From Perkinsus chesapeaki (taxonomy: Eukaryota; Perkinsozoa; Perkinsida; Perkinsidae): a DNA stretch of 37,145 nt. The notes beneath the pieces were generated by a model. It was not told the origin of the DNA. It worked only from the letters and a program-made list of their open reading frames with translations, and did no database searches. The position numbers and the translations under genes were made by a program. Within the stretch, counting starts at the first letter, position 1. The number at the start of each line of letters is the position of its first letter. The stretch lies in NCBI GenBank assembly GCA_013115145.1, contig JAAPAO010000351.1, forward strand, positions 1 to 37,145, given 5' to 3'. This document shows positions 20,901 through 31,601 of the stretch, piece by piece.

Positions 20901-23900
20901 CTTACGCTGCATAATACTAAACTCGCAACGATTATCTTTTTATACTCAATAGGCAAAATGTGTTGCGGCAACCTACTGGGATCAGACCAGGAAGCCAGCT
21001 GCAATTTGAATCTATTATTGTCTGCATTTGCACAAGCATCACTCGGGCAACCAATTCTAATCTTGAATAGATGATCGGCAGCCACGGCGATGTAGGGTGT
21101 TGAACCTGATAAACTAACAATGCCGCGATTGGCTGTCATACCGACACTTACTAAAATTGAAATTTAATACCGTAACAATTATACATGTATGCTATAATTT
21201 TACACGTCGATTCCAGACTGAAATTCCACATAGAAATTTTACACTTAATTTTACTCAAATTCTTTTACTAGAATTTCACTCTCAAAATTTTGCACTTCCA
21301 TTTCGTGCGAATTGTACTTTAAGAAATTTTACGCTCGAATTTCAAACTGACATTTTGCACTTCGATTTTGGATTGCAATTCTATTTCCGAAATGTTAAGC
21401 GACATTTCACCAACGTTTACTTAAAGAAAAGTTACACACGGAACTTATCGCATTTCTGACATTCCCTATTGTCCAGCTTCTTACAATCGTCATCGCCAGC
21501 TGCACAGAGATCTGCGGTATAATAATGTACCACTCCAATCGATTGGGTGTATTCGGTAGTCTGATCACATTCGTCATTACCACCAGAATTATCATAACTT
21601 GGGCAATAACATGCGGCCACGGTGTAACTGAGCACACGGTGCTGGGTTGAACCATGGACGTGTGCGGCTCGACAGGGTTTAAGATTTGGAATAGATGCTT
21701 CGCACTAGGAATTATTAAAATAATAAAGTCAATGAGTTACAATCACCGAAACGGCTGCTACGATGTCCGCCATGCAAAAAAGAATACTCTTTAGTAAATC
21801 GACAATTTTTTTGACTGATTTTGACCCACTTTCCGAATCCGCCAAACTTGCCATTGAGTAATATTAGTAGATATTAGTAGATATAGTAGATTAATACAGT
21901 AGACTAAATAGATTTAGTAGTATAATAGTTTAGAGATATAGTAACATTTTCAGGGATACCAAGCACTGGACCTGTAAGTAAGTTATACGTCAGTAATGAC
22001 AGGGAACGAATGTCAGTAGACATTTTAGGTCCCTATACGGTTTCCTTTGGGACGCCGCCACACTCATCGGGACTTACGGTCTGAAGGTGTTAGCATCCAG
22101 ATTCTTCATGCCCTGTGGAATGGTGATAACCATTTTACCGTACTTCCCAGCAACAACAGAGGACGTAACTGAAAGCGACTTTTCAGCAATTAGCCGCGAA
22201 TCAACCTCCAAAATATCTTCTGAGGGGAAGATGCAAAAATTTATACAAAAAAACTGACCGTCGTTCTACCGGAAAATTTCCCTGTTGATCGGTGGGACAA
22301 GGTGAGCCATCCTATATATAGACTAGAGATGCTAGAGCGAAAACTGGAACTGAAATATCTCCCTACCTGGCGCTATCAATCTTGATCCTCCTGAGCACCC
22401 CTCTCCATCGGGACAAATGAACTGTGCAGCGGCCGCTCCCGTGCCACAGAGACTCTGTGTCACTCCGCTCACAACACCATCGGTGGTGTAAGTCGTTGCC
22501 CACTCTGCTGTCCATGTGGCCTTGCCAGCATTTCCTGTGGTGCGCTTGTAGAATCCCTGACATAGTAGAACCGTACAAGGTCCAAAATAGGAAATTTCTA
22601 TGCAGATTTTTCCTGGAAAATATTTCTAGGCTTTTTTATGGAACATACACAACCATTGCTGAGATAACTGCATGATCTTATGTTGGAAAGAAATCCGGAA
22701 TTTTTTTGGAAAAAATTACAGTTTTTTTTCAAATACACTGAAATTTCTTTGCTGGGAAGAAAAAAAATTGTGCAAATTTCGCATCCGTCAGTTGTGAAGG
22801 TTACTCGTGAAGCGATCGGATCTCAGTGCTCAACTGAGGTAAGCCGACAGGCATTAGACTATAGAATGGATACGTAAAATGCCCCATCCCAGATTCGAAC
22901 CCGCGTCCACCGACCTGATTTGCGCCGGTGAAGTCCATCTCACAGCTGCCTTTGGAGGAATGCTGCTTCCTCAACAGATAGCAAGTCATCTCAGTTTTCG
23001 CCAGACAATCGTCGGCATCGCAGTCAGTGTAAATTCCCGTTACTAGTAGAGTCGCGCTCGGTACCTGTCAACCCCCAGTTCACATCGCTGTTACACTGAC
23101 GCGCCTACATCTCCGTGGAAGGCTCCGAATGTGCCCGTGTCGGTATAACACAATTTGAATTCGCCTCCCATCCGAAAGTTCAACAGTCCCTCGGTTGGCG
23201 TGGCTATGAAAGCACCAATGAAAATCCCCTCAACAGCTTGTCTCACTGTCAGGTTGAGCCACCAGACTTGGTGAATTAGCGGTGGTTGCGGTAGGCATGC
23301 CGGTATTGGTGGACCATGGGCTGTTGACGTAGTTGCCCGCTTTGTGGGATGACCCAGGAGCGCATGCTCCGGCCTGAAGAACGGAGATAGTTTTGAAGTC
23401 GAATGTCATCAGCCGTCGTCTGCGGCCGTGGAGGTGTTAATTTTTGATCCCTACTGTGAACTTTGCACAGGGAATTGGCTTGAATTGATATTTAATGTCA
23501 ATGCTGTTATAAAGAATATAATGCCAGTATCCCTTACCCATGCATCATCGGCCGACACAGAGCCATCGACTATGTTGAGCCGTCCATAGCTAGGGCTCCA
23601 CGAGTTACCAACGCCGAGGTAAAGCTCGACCGATGTGATAGGCACACCCGAATGAAGCTTCGTCGAGGAAGTCGCTGAAAGACGGCCACTATTGTGACCG
23701 ACAATCCTTCCTGTTTTAACCTGGAGTCGTGGCGCCGTTGAGACGGATTTCCGCGTCGATTGCAAGCTGAGTGAAGCTGGACGTGACGACTGCGAGCCTC
23801 CGTAGCTGTGGTTTGTCGGTCTGTTAAGGACGGTAATTAGTAGAGATTGCACGCATGCGTTGTTACTGTTGTAGCGTTCTGCGGCGGTGGTGCTGCTGCA

Positions 23901-24356
23901 TTACAGGTGAAAAGGGTTATTATATGTAGAGGGAGCCGACTCCATTTCATATGGTACAAGAGGACGAACTGTTAATTACCAACAAGATAAGTGATGATGG
24001 TCTACGAGTTGAAGGGGTTATGTACAACCTCAATACATTAGTATTATGCCACTTTCTCATTACATTTATATATTATTTTCATGCCACTTTTTCATTACTT
24101 CTATATATTATTTTCATGCCACTTTTTCATTACTTCTATATATTATTTTCAGGCCACTTTCTCATTACATTTATATATTATTATTCACCATGGTTGTAAA
24201 GGTCATATAGAACTGGTCTCTTACTATTAAAGAGTTCAGCACATTCAACCTTACTCCATCTAGGCGATTCAGGTCGACTGTTGAGTACAACAGCAACCAC
24301 AACAGTCCAAGAAATCGCCAATGCAATCTTAGAGAGCCCCCACCCGACACGCCCAT
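8782..24356 (-). CDS. Giant multi-exon surface protein with Cys modules, beta-sandwich-like modules and a C-terminal anchor tail
   Basis: One minus-strand gene with dozens of short introns. My rough estimate is 3,500-4,500 residues; many exon borders are not resolved. The start ATG at 24356 opens a 34-codon exon (24255-24356) with a signal peptide core FLGLLWLLLYS. The N-terminal half (about 23.4 to 16.6 kb) has repeated Cys modules such as YFDICYCDSGC..GDYFKVGIL, ALCYCGIISDNACADGDYWV and FKLCYTDTGTF....DVG. The C-terminal half (16.2 to 8.8 kb) has about a dozen modules with 'V-x-V-x-x-P-x-G-F-x-F', one or two Cys, 'AG-x-x-Y-x-F-x-V-x-V-x-N-P' and 'N-x-W-x-L'. Splicing restores motifs: an intron near 9.3 kb joins LPPG to FIHAVEHTSD. 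The last exon (8782-8925) ends in SVSLLYIIVIILSALLL then stop, with nothing cytoplasmic after it, as in GPI-anchor signals. It should be a secreted, surface-attached adhesin-like or wall protein; this role is inferred. That it is one gene and not two is supported by in-frame joins but not proven. Confidence 0.75.
13489..13543 (-). repeat. tRNA-3'-end intron 1 (sense), GC-AG, 55 nt
   Basis: Intron of the giant gene. It begins GCAAGG and ends TTTTTAG. Removing it joins ISILPG to LEKNELYVIRVG in phase 1. Inside lies AAAGGCCGC then the B box GGTTCGA, 13 bases, and CGTTTTT. No GT donor fits, so this is a GC-AG intron. Confidence 0.85.
15346..15388 (-). repeat. tRNA-3'-end intron 2 (sense), 43 nt
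   Basis: Intron of the giant gene, GTAAGC...ATTCAG, phase 0, between exons encoding STAWSSNKA and VLGKTPLIHIEP. It holds GGTTCGA, 13 bases, then CATTTT. The T stem is paired at 4 of 5 positions. Almost the whole intron is tRNA-like. Confidence 0.9.
19855..19893 (-). repeat. Possible degenerate B-box intron (uncertain)
   Basis: On the minus strand this reads GGTTCGAGCAT at its 5' end and TCTCCAG at its 3' end. It can be removed in frame (GFAES|DLVESS), but it is also 39 nt and stop-free, so it could be retained. It lacks the 13-base spacing to CATTTT seen in the ten good copies. Confidence 0.25.
20292..20343 (-). repeat. tRNA-3'-end intron 3 (antisense), 52 nt
   Basis: Intron of the giant gene, GTGAGG...CCTAG, phase 1; splicing gives CYCDSGCNGD|GDYFKVG, which restores the Cys module. 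On the plus strand it shows GTCAG, TCTC, AAAGGCC, then GGTTCGA with a fully paired T stem (GTGGG/CTCAC). The following acceptor part (13-base spacing, CATTGC) lies in the exon. The anticodon-arm side resembles eukaryotic elongator tRNA-Met. Confidence 0.85.
21201..21390. repeat. Degenerate A/T-rich periodic array
   Basis: Motifs of the form GAAATTTTAC, AATTTTAC, AAATTTTGCACTT and CATTTTGCACTT recur about every 17-21 bp. It lies within non-coding sequence of the giant gene, between the exons near 21.1 and 21.45 kb. The plus-strand open frame here is a by-product of the repeat. Confidence 0.6.
21858..21950. repeat. Simple AT-rich repeat (AGTAGATAT-like)
   Basis: TAGTAGATAT and variants (TTAGTAGATA, AGTAGATTAA, TAGTAGTATA) repeat through about 90 bp, inside an intron of the giant gene. 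Low-complexity sequence; no function inferred. Confidence 0.7.
22859..22914 (-). repeat. tRNA-3'-end intron 4 (sense), about 56 nt
   Basis: Intron of the giant gene after the exon encoding SSKGSCEMDFTGANQ. The donor is a weak GTCGGT; the acceptor is CTATAG at 22859, or CTCAG about 25 nt further. It holds GGTTCGA, 13 bases, then CATTTT. The exact 3' splice site is uncertain. Confidence 0.7.
24048..24187. repeat. 35-bp minisatellite, 4 units, in the first long intron of the giant gene
   Basis: GCCACTTT starts at 24048, 24083, 24118 and 24153 (period 35). Units contain CTCATTACATTTATATATTA or a variant TTCATTACTTCTATATATTA. The open frame on the plus strand here comes only from the repeat. Confidence 0.9.
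24255..24356 (-). other. Signal-peptide exon of the giant gene
   Basis: This exon encodes 34 residues starting MGVSGGGSLRLHWRFLGLLW and ends at a good donor (GGA|GTAAGG on the minus strand). The core is about 12 hydrophobic residues after two basic ones. An upstream in-frame ATG at 24425 would bury the signal 23 residues in, so I prefer 24356. Confidence 0.65.
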
Positions 24357-24898
24357 ATGAACGCCTGTTTTCGGACGGTCATCTTGAGTTTTGTGGCGCG
24401 CGCCGTTTACATTGCATCTTGACATTTCTCAATGGCACGATCGATTTGGCGTCACGTCACGGCTCCCGTGTCCCCACAATTATCTATCAACTTGTAGGCT
24501 TATCTCTGTGCTTTGCTGTCATCAATCCACCTAATTCGATCAAACCTCTCTGTTGTGCTCCAAGCTAAGATACGCTCCTATTCACATACACCCTCAAGGA
24601 GGAGGAGAGCAATTCCATTTCTCCGTGAAAAGCGCACGCCCCAAGAGACGCATGATTGTTACTCCTGCACGTGAACGGCTTTCCATGTTTATTAAATAAA
24701 CGCGTGCAGTAAACTTTATTTCGGCTAATTCGACTTCGAAATAGGATTTGCCATGTGTGGATCCCGAACTAAGTTCGGTCAGTAGGTTATCGTTTTGGTG
24801 CAACCTCCACTATTTTTGAAACCGCTGGGTGCGAAGTTTGAAAAAATGTCATTAAAACTGAGTATGTTATAGAGCGCGTGAGATCGTTGAAAGGCATT
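24357..24898. other. Divergent promoter region between the giant gene and tryptophan dioxygenase
   Basis: About 540 bp separate the two start codons on opposite strands. I see no coding sequence and no clear TATA box. Plus-strand in-frame sequence upstream of the dioxygenase start is open for a few codons (from a GTG at 24878), so a small error in the start is possible. Confidence 0.55.
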
Positions 24899-27346
<2,448 letters not shown>

Positions 27347-27574
27347 TTGGTGGAGGGAAAATCTTCACAGTGCGCAAAGATGCGCCTGTGTTGGAGTTTG
27401 TTATGTGATTGTTACCTGCAGTGACTTTGACCACTCGTACGGTCTTATTGATAGTGTAATTATGACACAAAATCTGTCCCCATCTACAGTTCGATTGAAA
27501 TAAGGTCTTCTCACCTGCCCGGTGCGTTGCGTTCCTTCCTGGGAGCTCCACGGTTGAGGGAACTAGGGTCAACT

Positions 27575-30167
27575 ATGACGGCTACGGTGGCCGTGCCGTC
27601 ACCACTCGGAGCTGGGCAACCCTTACCGAGGTATCGAGAGACAGCATCCGGTGTTACGATCTCAGACAGGCAAAACCGAATAAGGCGAGGTAGCTGTGAA
27701 AGTTGAGGGAAATGTGGTATGAAAAATCAGGAGTCACCAGACGGTTTCATGATGTTGATTATCTAGTGGAAGTGGAGATCGACGGTGACAATTTAAGCGC
27801 CTCCTGCGAAGACAGATTCGAGGGGACTCGGTAGGGCAGTACAGGAAGCCCTGGCGGCTGGAGTGCTGTCCCCATATAGGTGGGTGTCATCATTCTCCAG
27901 CCGATTTATCGAAGAGATAACCCACCGCACGGGCAACTTCAAATCGTTCGCGGTGTTCGTTCAAATGTTGTTCGACGCTCTGTTGGACTCGGATGAGCAG
28001 GCGGCAGTCAGTGACAGTAGCAGTACGGTTACGGTTGATATATTGACGTAATGCCCTCGCTGGGGATCGAACCAGGGTGGATTTATCTGGTTAGGGGCAG
28101 AGATCTCGAGCTGTTACGTCATCGAAATGGAGGAAGCTCAGCTGCAGCACAAATGACAGCATCGAGGAGTCCTCCTCCTCCTGATGGTGATGCCAAACGA
28201 TATCTTATATTAACGTACCAGGTAGTAGTAGGAAGGCTGGGCGGCTGGGCGGATCAGCTTAATTCGGTTTTCTTGAACTCATCGAGCGACCACTGAGATG
28301 CTGCTGGGAGCGCGATACTTCCTGTCCTGAGTGGAGCGCACATGGCCGATATAAGGCAGGAATGGCTACACCTCCTTAAATCCCTGTCAGTTGCTGTTAT
28401 TTAGTGACTTCTGGGTCATTCCTCATCTGGATGACCGGGATCAGATAGTAGTTTCCCCGTTTAGTTGTGGGCATTTATTGCGTTACCAAAGCGGCCTTTG
28501 GAACTCAACAAGCGGGCCGGTTCCGACGCTCTGGCCTTACCCTTCTGGGGTGTTCATAGATCTTAAGACTCGAATCGTTAAAGTGTGCAGGTCTCCTATG
28601 ATAGAGTGCACTATCCCTTGGCCTTGGCCCGACAGGAGCCAGGCTCGGATGTAGGGGCTTTATTACGGACGATAAAACGGCTAAGTCGGGAGCTGAAGGT
28701 GAAGCAATCTCGCGTGGGTTGCCGGAGGAAGGATTCAGGAAGCGTATCGAAGCGGGCGGTCCAACAGCAAGATGACGCGATCGGTAGACAGCGATTATGT
28801 CGCCGGAGATGCTCTGTTGAGGTGAGGCCGGCTCGTGTGGGGGGTAGGGTACGACTCGATCAGGCAAGGGCCTTCGAAGAAGCTTCTGGGACAACTAGAG
28901 GAAGAGAACGATAGACTAGCAAGACGGTGCGCGGAGCTGCAAGAGGAGCTTGAGAATCGTAGAGGTAGTAGCGGTGATGAGGGGTGATGGGATGGTAAGG
29001 TTAGGAGGACGGCATAGAGGAGATCATACAGCTGAGTTGAAGCGGGTGAAGGAGAATAATGCTAGATTGCAGGCGGAACTGAGGCAGATGAGAGAGACCA
29101 AATTGCGGCTCAGTCAAACGGTAATAAAGGGGGGGGCTAACTTGAGATTTGGGAGAAATGTGGTATGAAGATCCCATCAGGCAACCGTGGGCTCGGTAGA
29201 CGTGCAAGGAAAATATCTTGTTCAAAATGAATCTCGGTTGGTTGGGCCGTTCTAGTGGACTCCAGAGAGCGACTGACCGAATATTGGTGTAAAAACCGGG
29301 CGGAATTTTCCGAGCATGTCCGAAATTCCTTGTAGAATTTGCATGTAAAATCGAACGGCAATTTCTCACTGTTTTTTCTAACTAAATCGATATTGGTTCA
29401 TTTTCAGCATCGGGCTGAAGTAGATAAGCTAAGAAGAGAGCTCAACGCAGTTCGAGGCCAGGAACGGCAACTGAAATCCAAAGTAGGTGGGCAATGGAAT
29501 TAGCGCGCGCCATGGTGATCGATTCCAGGTTCGATCGCTCGAAAATGATCTACTGCGGCAAAGGAGCAGGGCCCCTAGTTCGGCAGGCTCGCTGCGTTCA
29601 GTGGGCAGCCGAGCAGCATCCCCGGTATCGCCTCGAACACATATGATGAATAGATCGTCTCGGGCCGCCAGTAGCAGTAATCGATCACCTTCTCCGACAA
29701 CCAGTAGGGGCCGTCGGCCTCAAAGTGCGGCGTTGCCGAGGCGGCCACCGAGCACAGCGTCATCTCGATCGAGAGGGAGCGTTGGTTCAGCTCCAGTTAG
29801 GTCTACACGGTCCCCCAGCCCTAGCAACTATGCATCGGGATACGTCAGTCCGTATGCCCAGAGACCATCACCAGCTTCAAGGCGGCCATCACCGTACAGA
29901 GGAAGCGAGTACAGACCGTCTCCAGTACGGAGAATGGATACGAGAGCGCCGTCACCAGTGCGAGGCCCGAGCCCTACGAGGCCTAGAAGAAGCGACAGCC
30001 CAGCGCCTCGGCCCACTCCGCCAGCTCCGCTGGTGAGGCCGGTGCCGCCGACGGTTCAGAAGGGAGTGGTGGCAACGGAGGGCATGAAAACAGCAGCCGA
30101 GGTGTCGGATATCGACGCCCGGTTGATGGCGCTGCAGAATTTCTTGAGAAATACGATGAAGCCGTGA
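27575..30167 (+). CDS. CCDC61: CCDC61/VFL3 homologue, basal-body and centriole protein, 10 exons, 538 aa
   Basis: CCDC61 (VFL3 in green algae) is an XRCC4/SAS-6-fold coiled-coil protein that organises basal bodies and their rootlets. Exons: 27575-27689, 27731-27830, 27880-28047, 28095-28221, 28591-28698, 28739-28821, 28864-28964, 29020-29120, 29408-29482, 29529-30167; all joins keep frame. The head domain shows VTRRFHDVDYLVEVEIDG, FIEEITHRTGNFKSF, VTVDILTGRDLELLRHRNGG and KRYLILTYQVSYDRVHYPLA, matching the animal protein block by block. A coiled coil follows (LLGQLEEENDRLARRCAELQ; AELKRVKENNARLQAELRQM). The C-terminal 210 residues are a Ser/Arg/Pro-rich basic tail ending with DIDARLMALQNFLR, a motif also near the end of animal CCDC61. 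It implies basal bodies or flagella in the organism. It starts 228 bp after the dioxygenase stop, same strand. The acceptor before exon 8 (CATAGAG) is the weakest. Confidence 0.93.
28048..28094 (+). repeat. tRNA-3'-end intron 9 (antisense), 47 nt, in CCDC61
   Basis: GTAATG...GGTTAG, phase 2; removal joins STVTVDILT to GRDLELLRHRNGG, matching CCDC61. On the opposite strand: GGTTCGA, 13 bases, then CATTAC, whose complement forms the donor GTAATG. Confidence 0.9.
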
Positions 30168-30317
30168 ATGTATTATATTGTATTATTATTCGTATAAAGT
30201 ATAATTCAGCACATGATGGTAGCAGAAGCGGTCTCAATGAAATGGGAATGGTTGAGTTTTTATATGGGGATAGCTAGAGGTGTCAGAAAATAGTTAGGGA
30301 AGATTTAAGCAATCATA

Positions 30318-31468
30318 ATGCAACCATCAATAAGAAACACCTTCTTAACATTCGATGATGAAGCTGCACGAGCTGCTGGATGTCAACGTAGACAGAAGAA
30401 GTCTCGAAGTCTGCCGGCCAAGAGCACCTGTGATCGGCAGAAATTGGCACTTACCTCGCTGCTTTACCGCGCTGGCAGCGGGCCGGCTAGGATGGAAGCT
30501 CCACAGGTTTGTCCACAGATCACTAGGATATAAGTGTGTTCGAGGGGTACTAGCTTGGTCCTAGTAAATTAGTAGTACTAATACTCTTCAACGCAGAGAT
30601 GCAGGTTACTTAGTACTGGATCGGCCAGTGACGTTTTTTGTGTGACAGAAAGGCGTCAACTAGGGATCGCTGCTAGTGGTAATGCTTTGTGGAACAGCAA
30701 TGAATGAATTGCTGCATTTCTAATGGAGAGGTCTTTCTGATTGAAGATGAAATCCCCAAATAGCCCCTTTCTAACTCTCCATTAATACGCAACCAATCTA
30801 AACCGGGCTCTGCGGTCATTTCGCTAGTGTTAAGGTTTCAGGTATCTTTAATAGACATCGCAGAAGCCGACGAGTCTGCACCAACGACCTCATCAATCTA
30901 TCGTCTCAATCCCCTAACGCTGTTGAAATCCGACTCCAACAGCACATGTTCGAATGTATTGAACAGGGAGCTGAGTCCGAGCCCGAAGGCAGCGCACTCA
31001 GTACATAAGAAAAAGGGCTGGCCATCCCACATCGACCTTGACCGTCTCAGCGAGGACCATCGAGACACGTTATTGGCAGCGATTCCACAGGACCCAATTT
31101 CGGACCAATTGCTTTCCTGTGGAAGCATCCCTCATATCTTAGGGGCCTGCCGCCCATGCGTTTTCGCGAGGAACTTCGACAGGCCTTGCCAGTACGGCGC
31201 AGCATGCCTGTATTGCCATTACCCCCACGAAGCAAAGAAGAGAACGAGGAAGACTAAGAAGCAAAGAGCCGAAGCGAAGCTGGCGGCGGCAGCTGCCGTC
31301 ATGGCCAAGTCCACTGGTGACGAGGATCTCTTCGAAGAGGACGCCTCCCCGATACCGAGCGAGAACACTGAGCAACATGATCCGGAGAATATTTATCGCG
31401 AGTTGATGGACCAAGTGATGCTGGTGTGCGCGCAGAACTTCGGCATTACTCCGAAAGCCAGTCAGTAG
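30318..31468 (+). CDS. CCCH zinc-finger protein of alveolate type (at least two exons)
   Basis: Probable RNA-binding protein. Exon 1 starts at ATG 30318 with SIRNTFLTFDDEA and QKKSRSLPAKS; an 'NTF-(hydrophobic)-x-F ... RSLP' start is common in dinoflagellate and Perkinsus CCCH proteins. The second exon begins around 30840 and runs to the stop at 31466-31468. Its finger reads GSIPHILGACRPCVFARNF then CQYGAACLYCHYPHE, giving C-x(5-15)-C-x5-C-x2-C-H spacing. A basic stretch (KKRTRKTKKQRAEAK) and an acidic, Ser-rich tail follow. The intron between about 30435 and 30840 is much longer than its neighbours, and neither splice site is certain. If the two parts are not joined, the start of the second part is unknown. 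Confidence 0.7.
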
Positions 31469-31601
31469 GCTGCGCGCGGAGGAGCACGTGTTTGTCGTCC
31501 TGTTTATTTCCGTTCGAGACAGCACCGTTGAGATTTCTTTTCATTTTTGATAATATATATAATTGGCGCCTTTTTGGTTTATTCTACATGTTATCCTACT
31601 G

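Larger units (their letters stand above)
16200..23415 (-). other. N-terminal half of the giant protein: alveolate-type Cys modules
   Basis: Visible modules on the minus strand: LTVRQAVEGIFIGAF...GGEFKLCYTDTGTF near 23.2 kb; DADDCLAKTEMTC near 23.0 kb; QSLCGTGAAAAQFICPDGEG then CSGG near 22.4 kb; YTVAACYCPSYDNSGGNDEC then EYTQSIG near 21.6 kb; KIRIGCPSDACANADNNRF near 21.0 kb; KYFDICYCDSGCNGDGDYFK then VGILRL at 20.4-20.2 kb (joined across an intron); IMALCYCGIISDNACADGDY then WVVAGRF near 19.0 kb; GYACGAQCEAWV near 18.1 kb; and MKVCWAPSGLPGKYLYEVGR then LSVVG near 17.4 kb. The shared plan is an aromatic strand with C-x-C, a second Cys, an acidic D/E-Y/F turn and V-G-x-L. I know such modules from dinoflagellate and Perkinsus hypothetical proteins but cannot name a domain. 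Confidence 0.65.

Noticed and set aside
23951-24199. Plus-strand hydrophobic small protein
   Set aside because: It consists mostly of the 35-bp minisatellite and lies antisense to the first intron of the giant gene.
29525-29545. AGGTTCGATCGC at a CCDC61 intron-exon border
   Set aside because: The motif begins in the acceptor AG but its body encodes VRSLEN. There is no acceptor-strand part, so it is chance.
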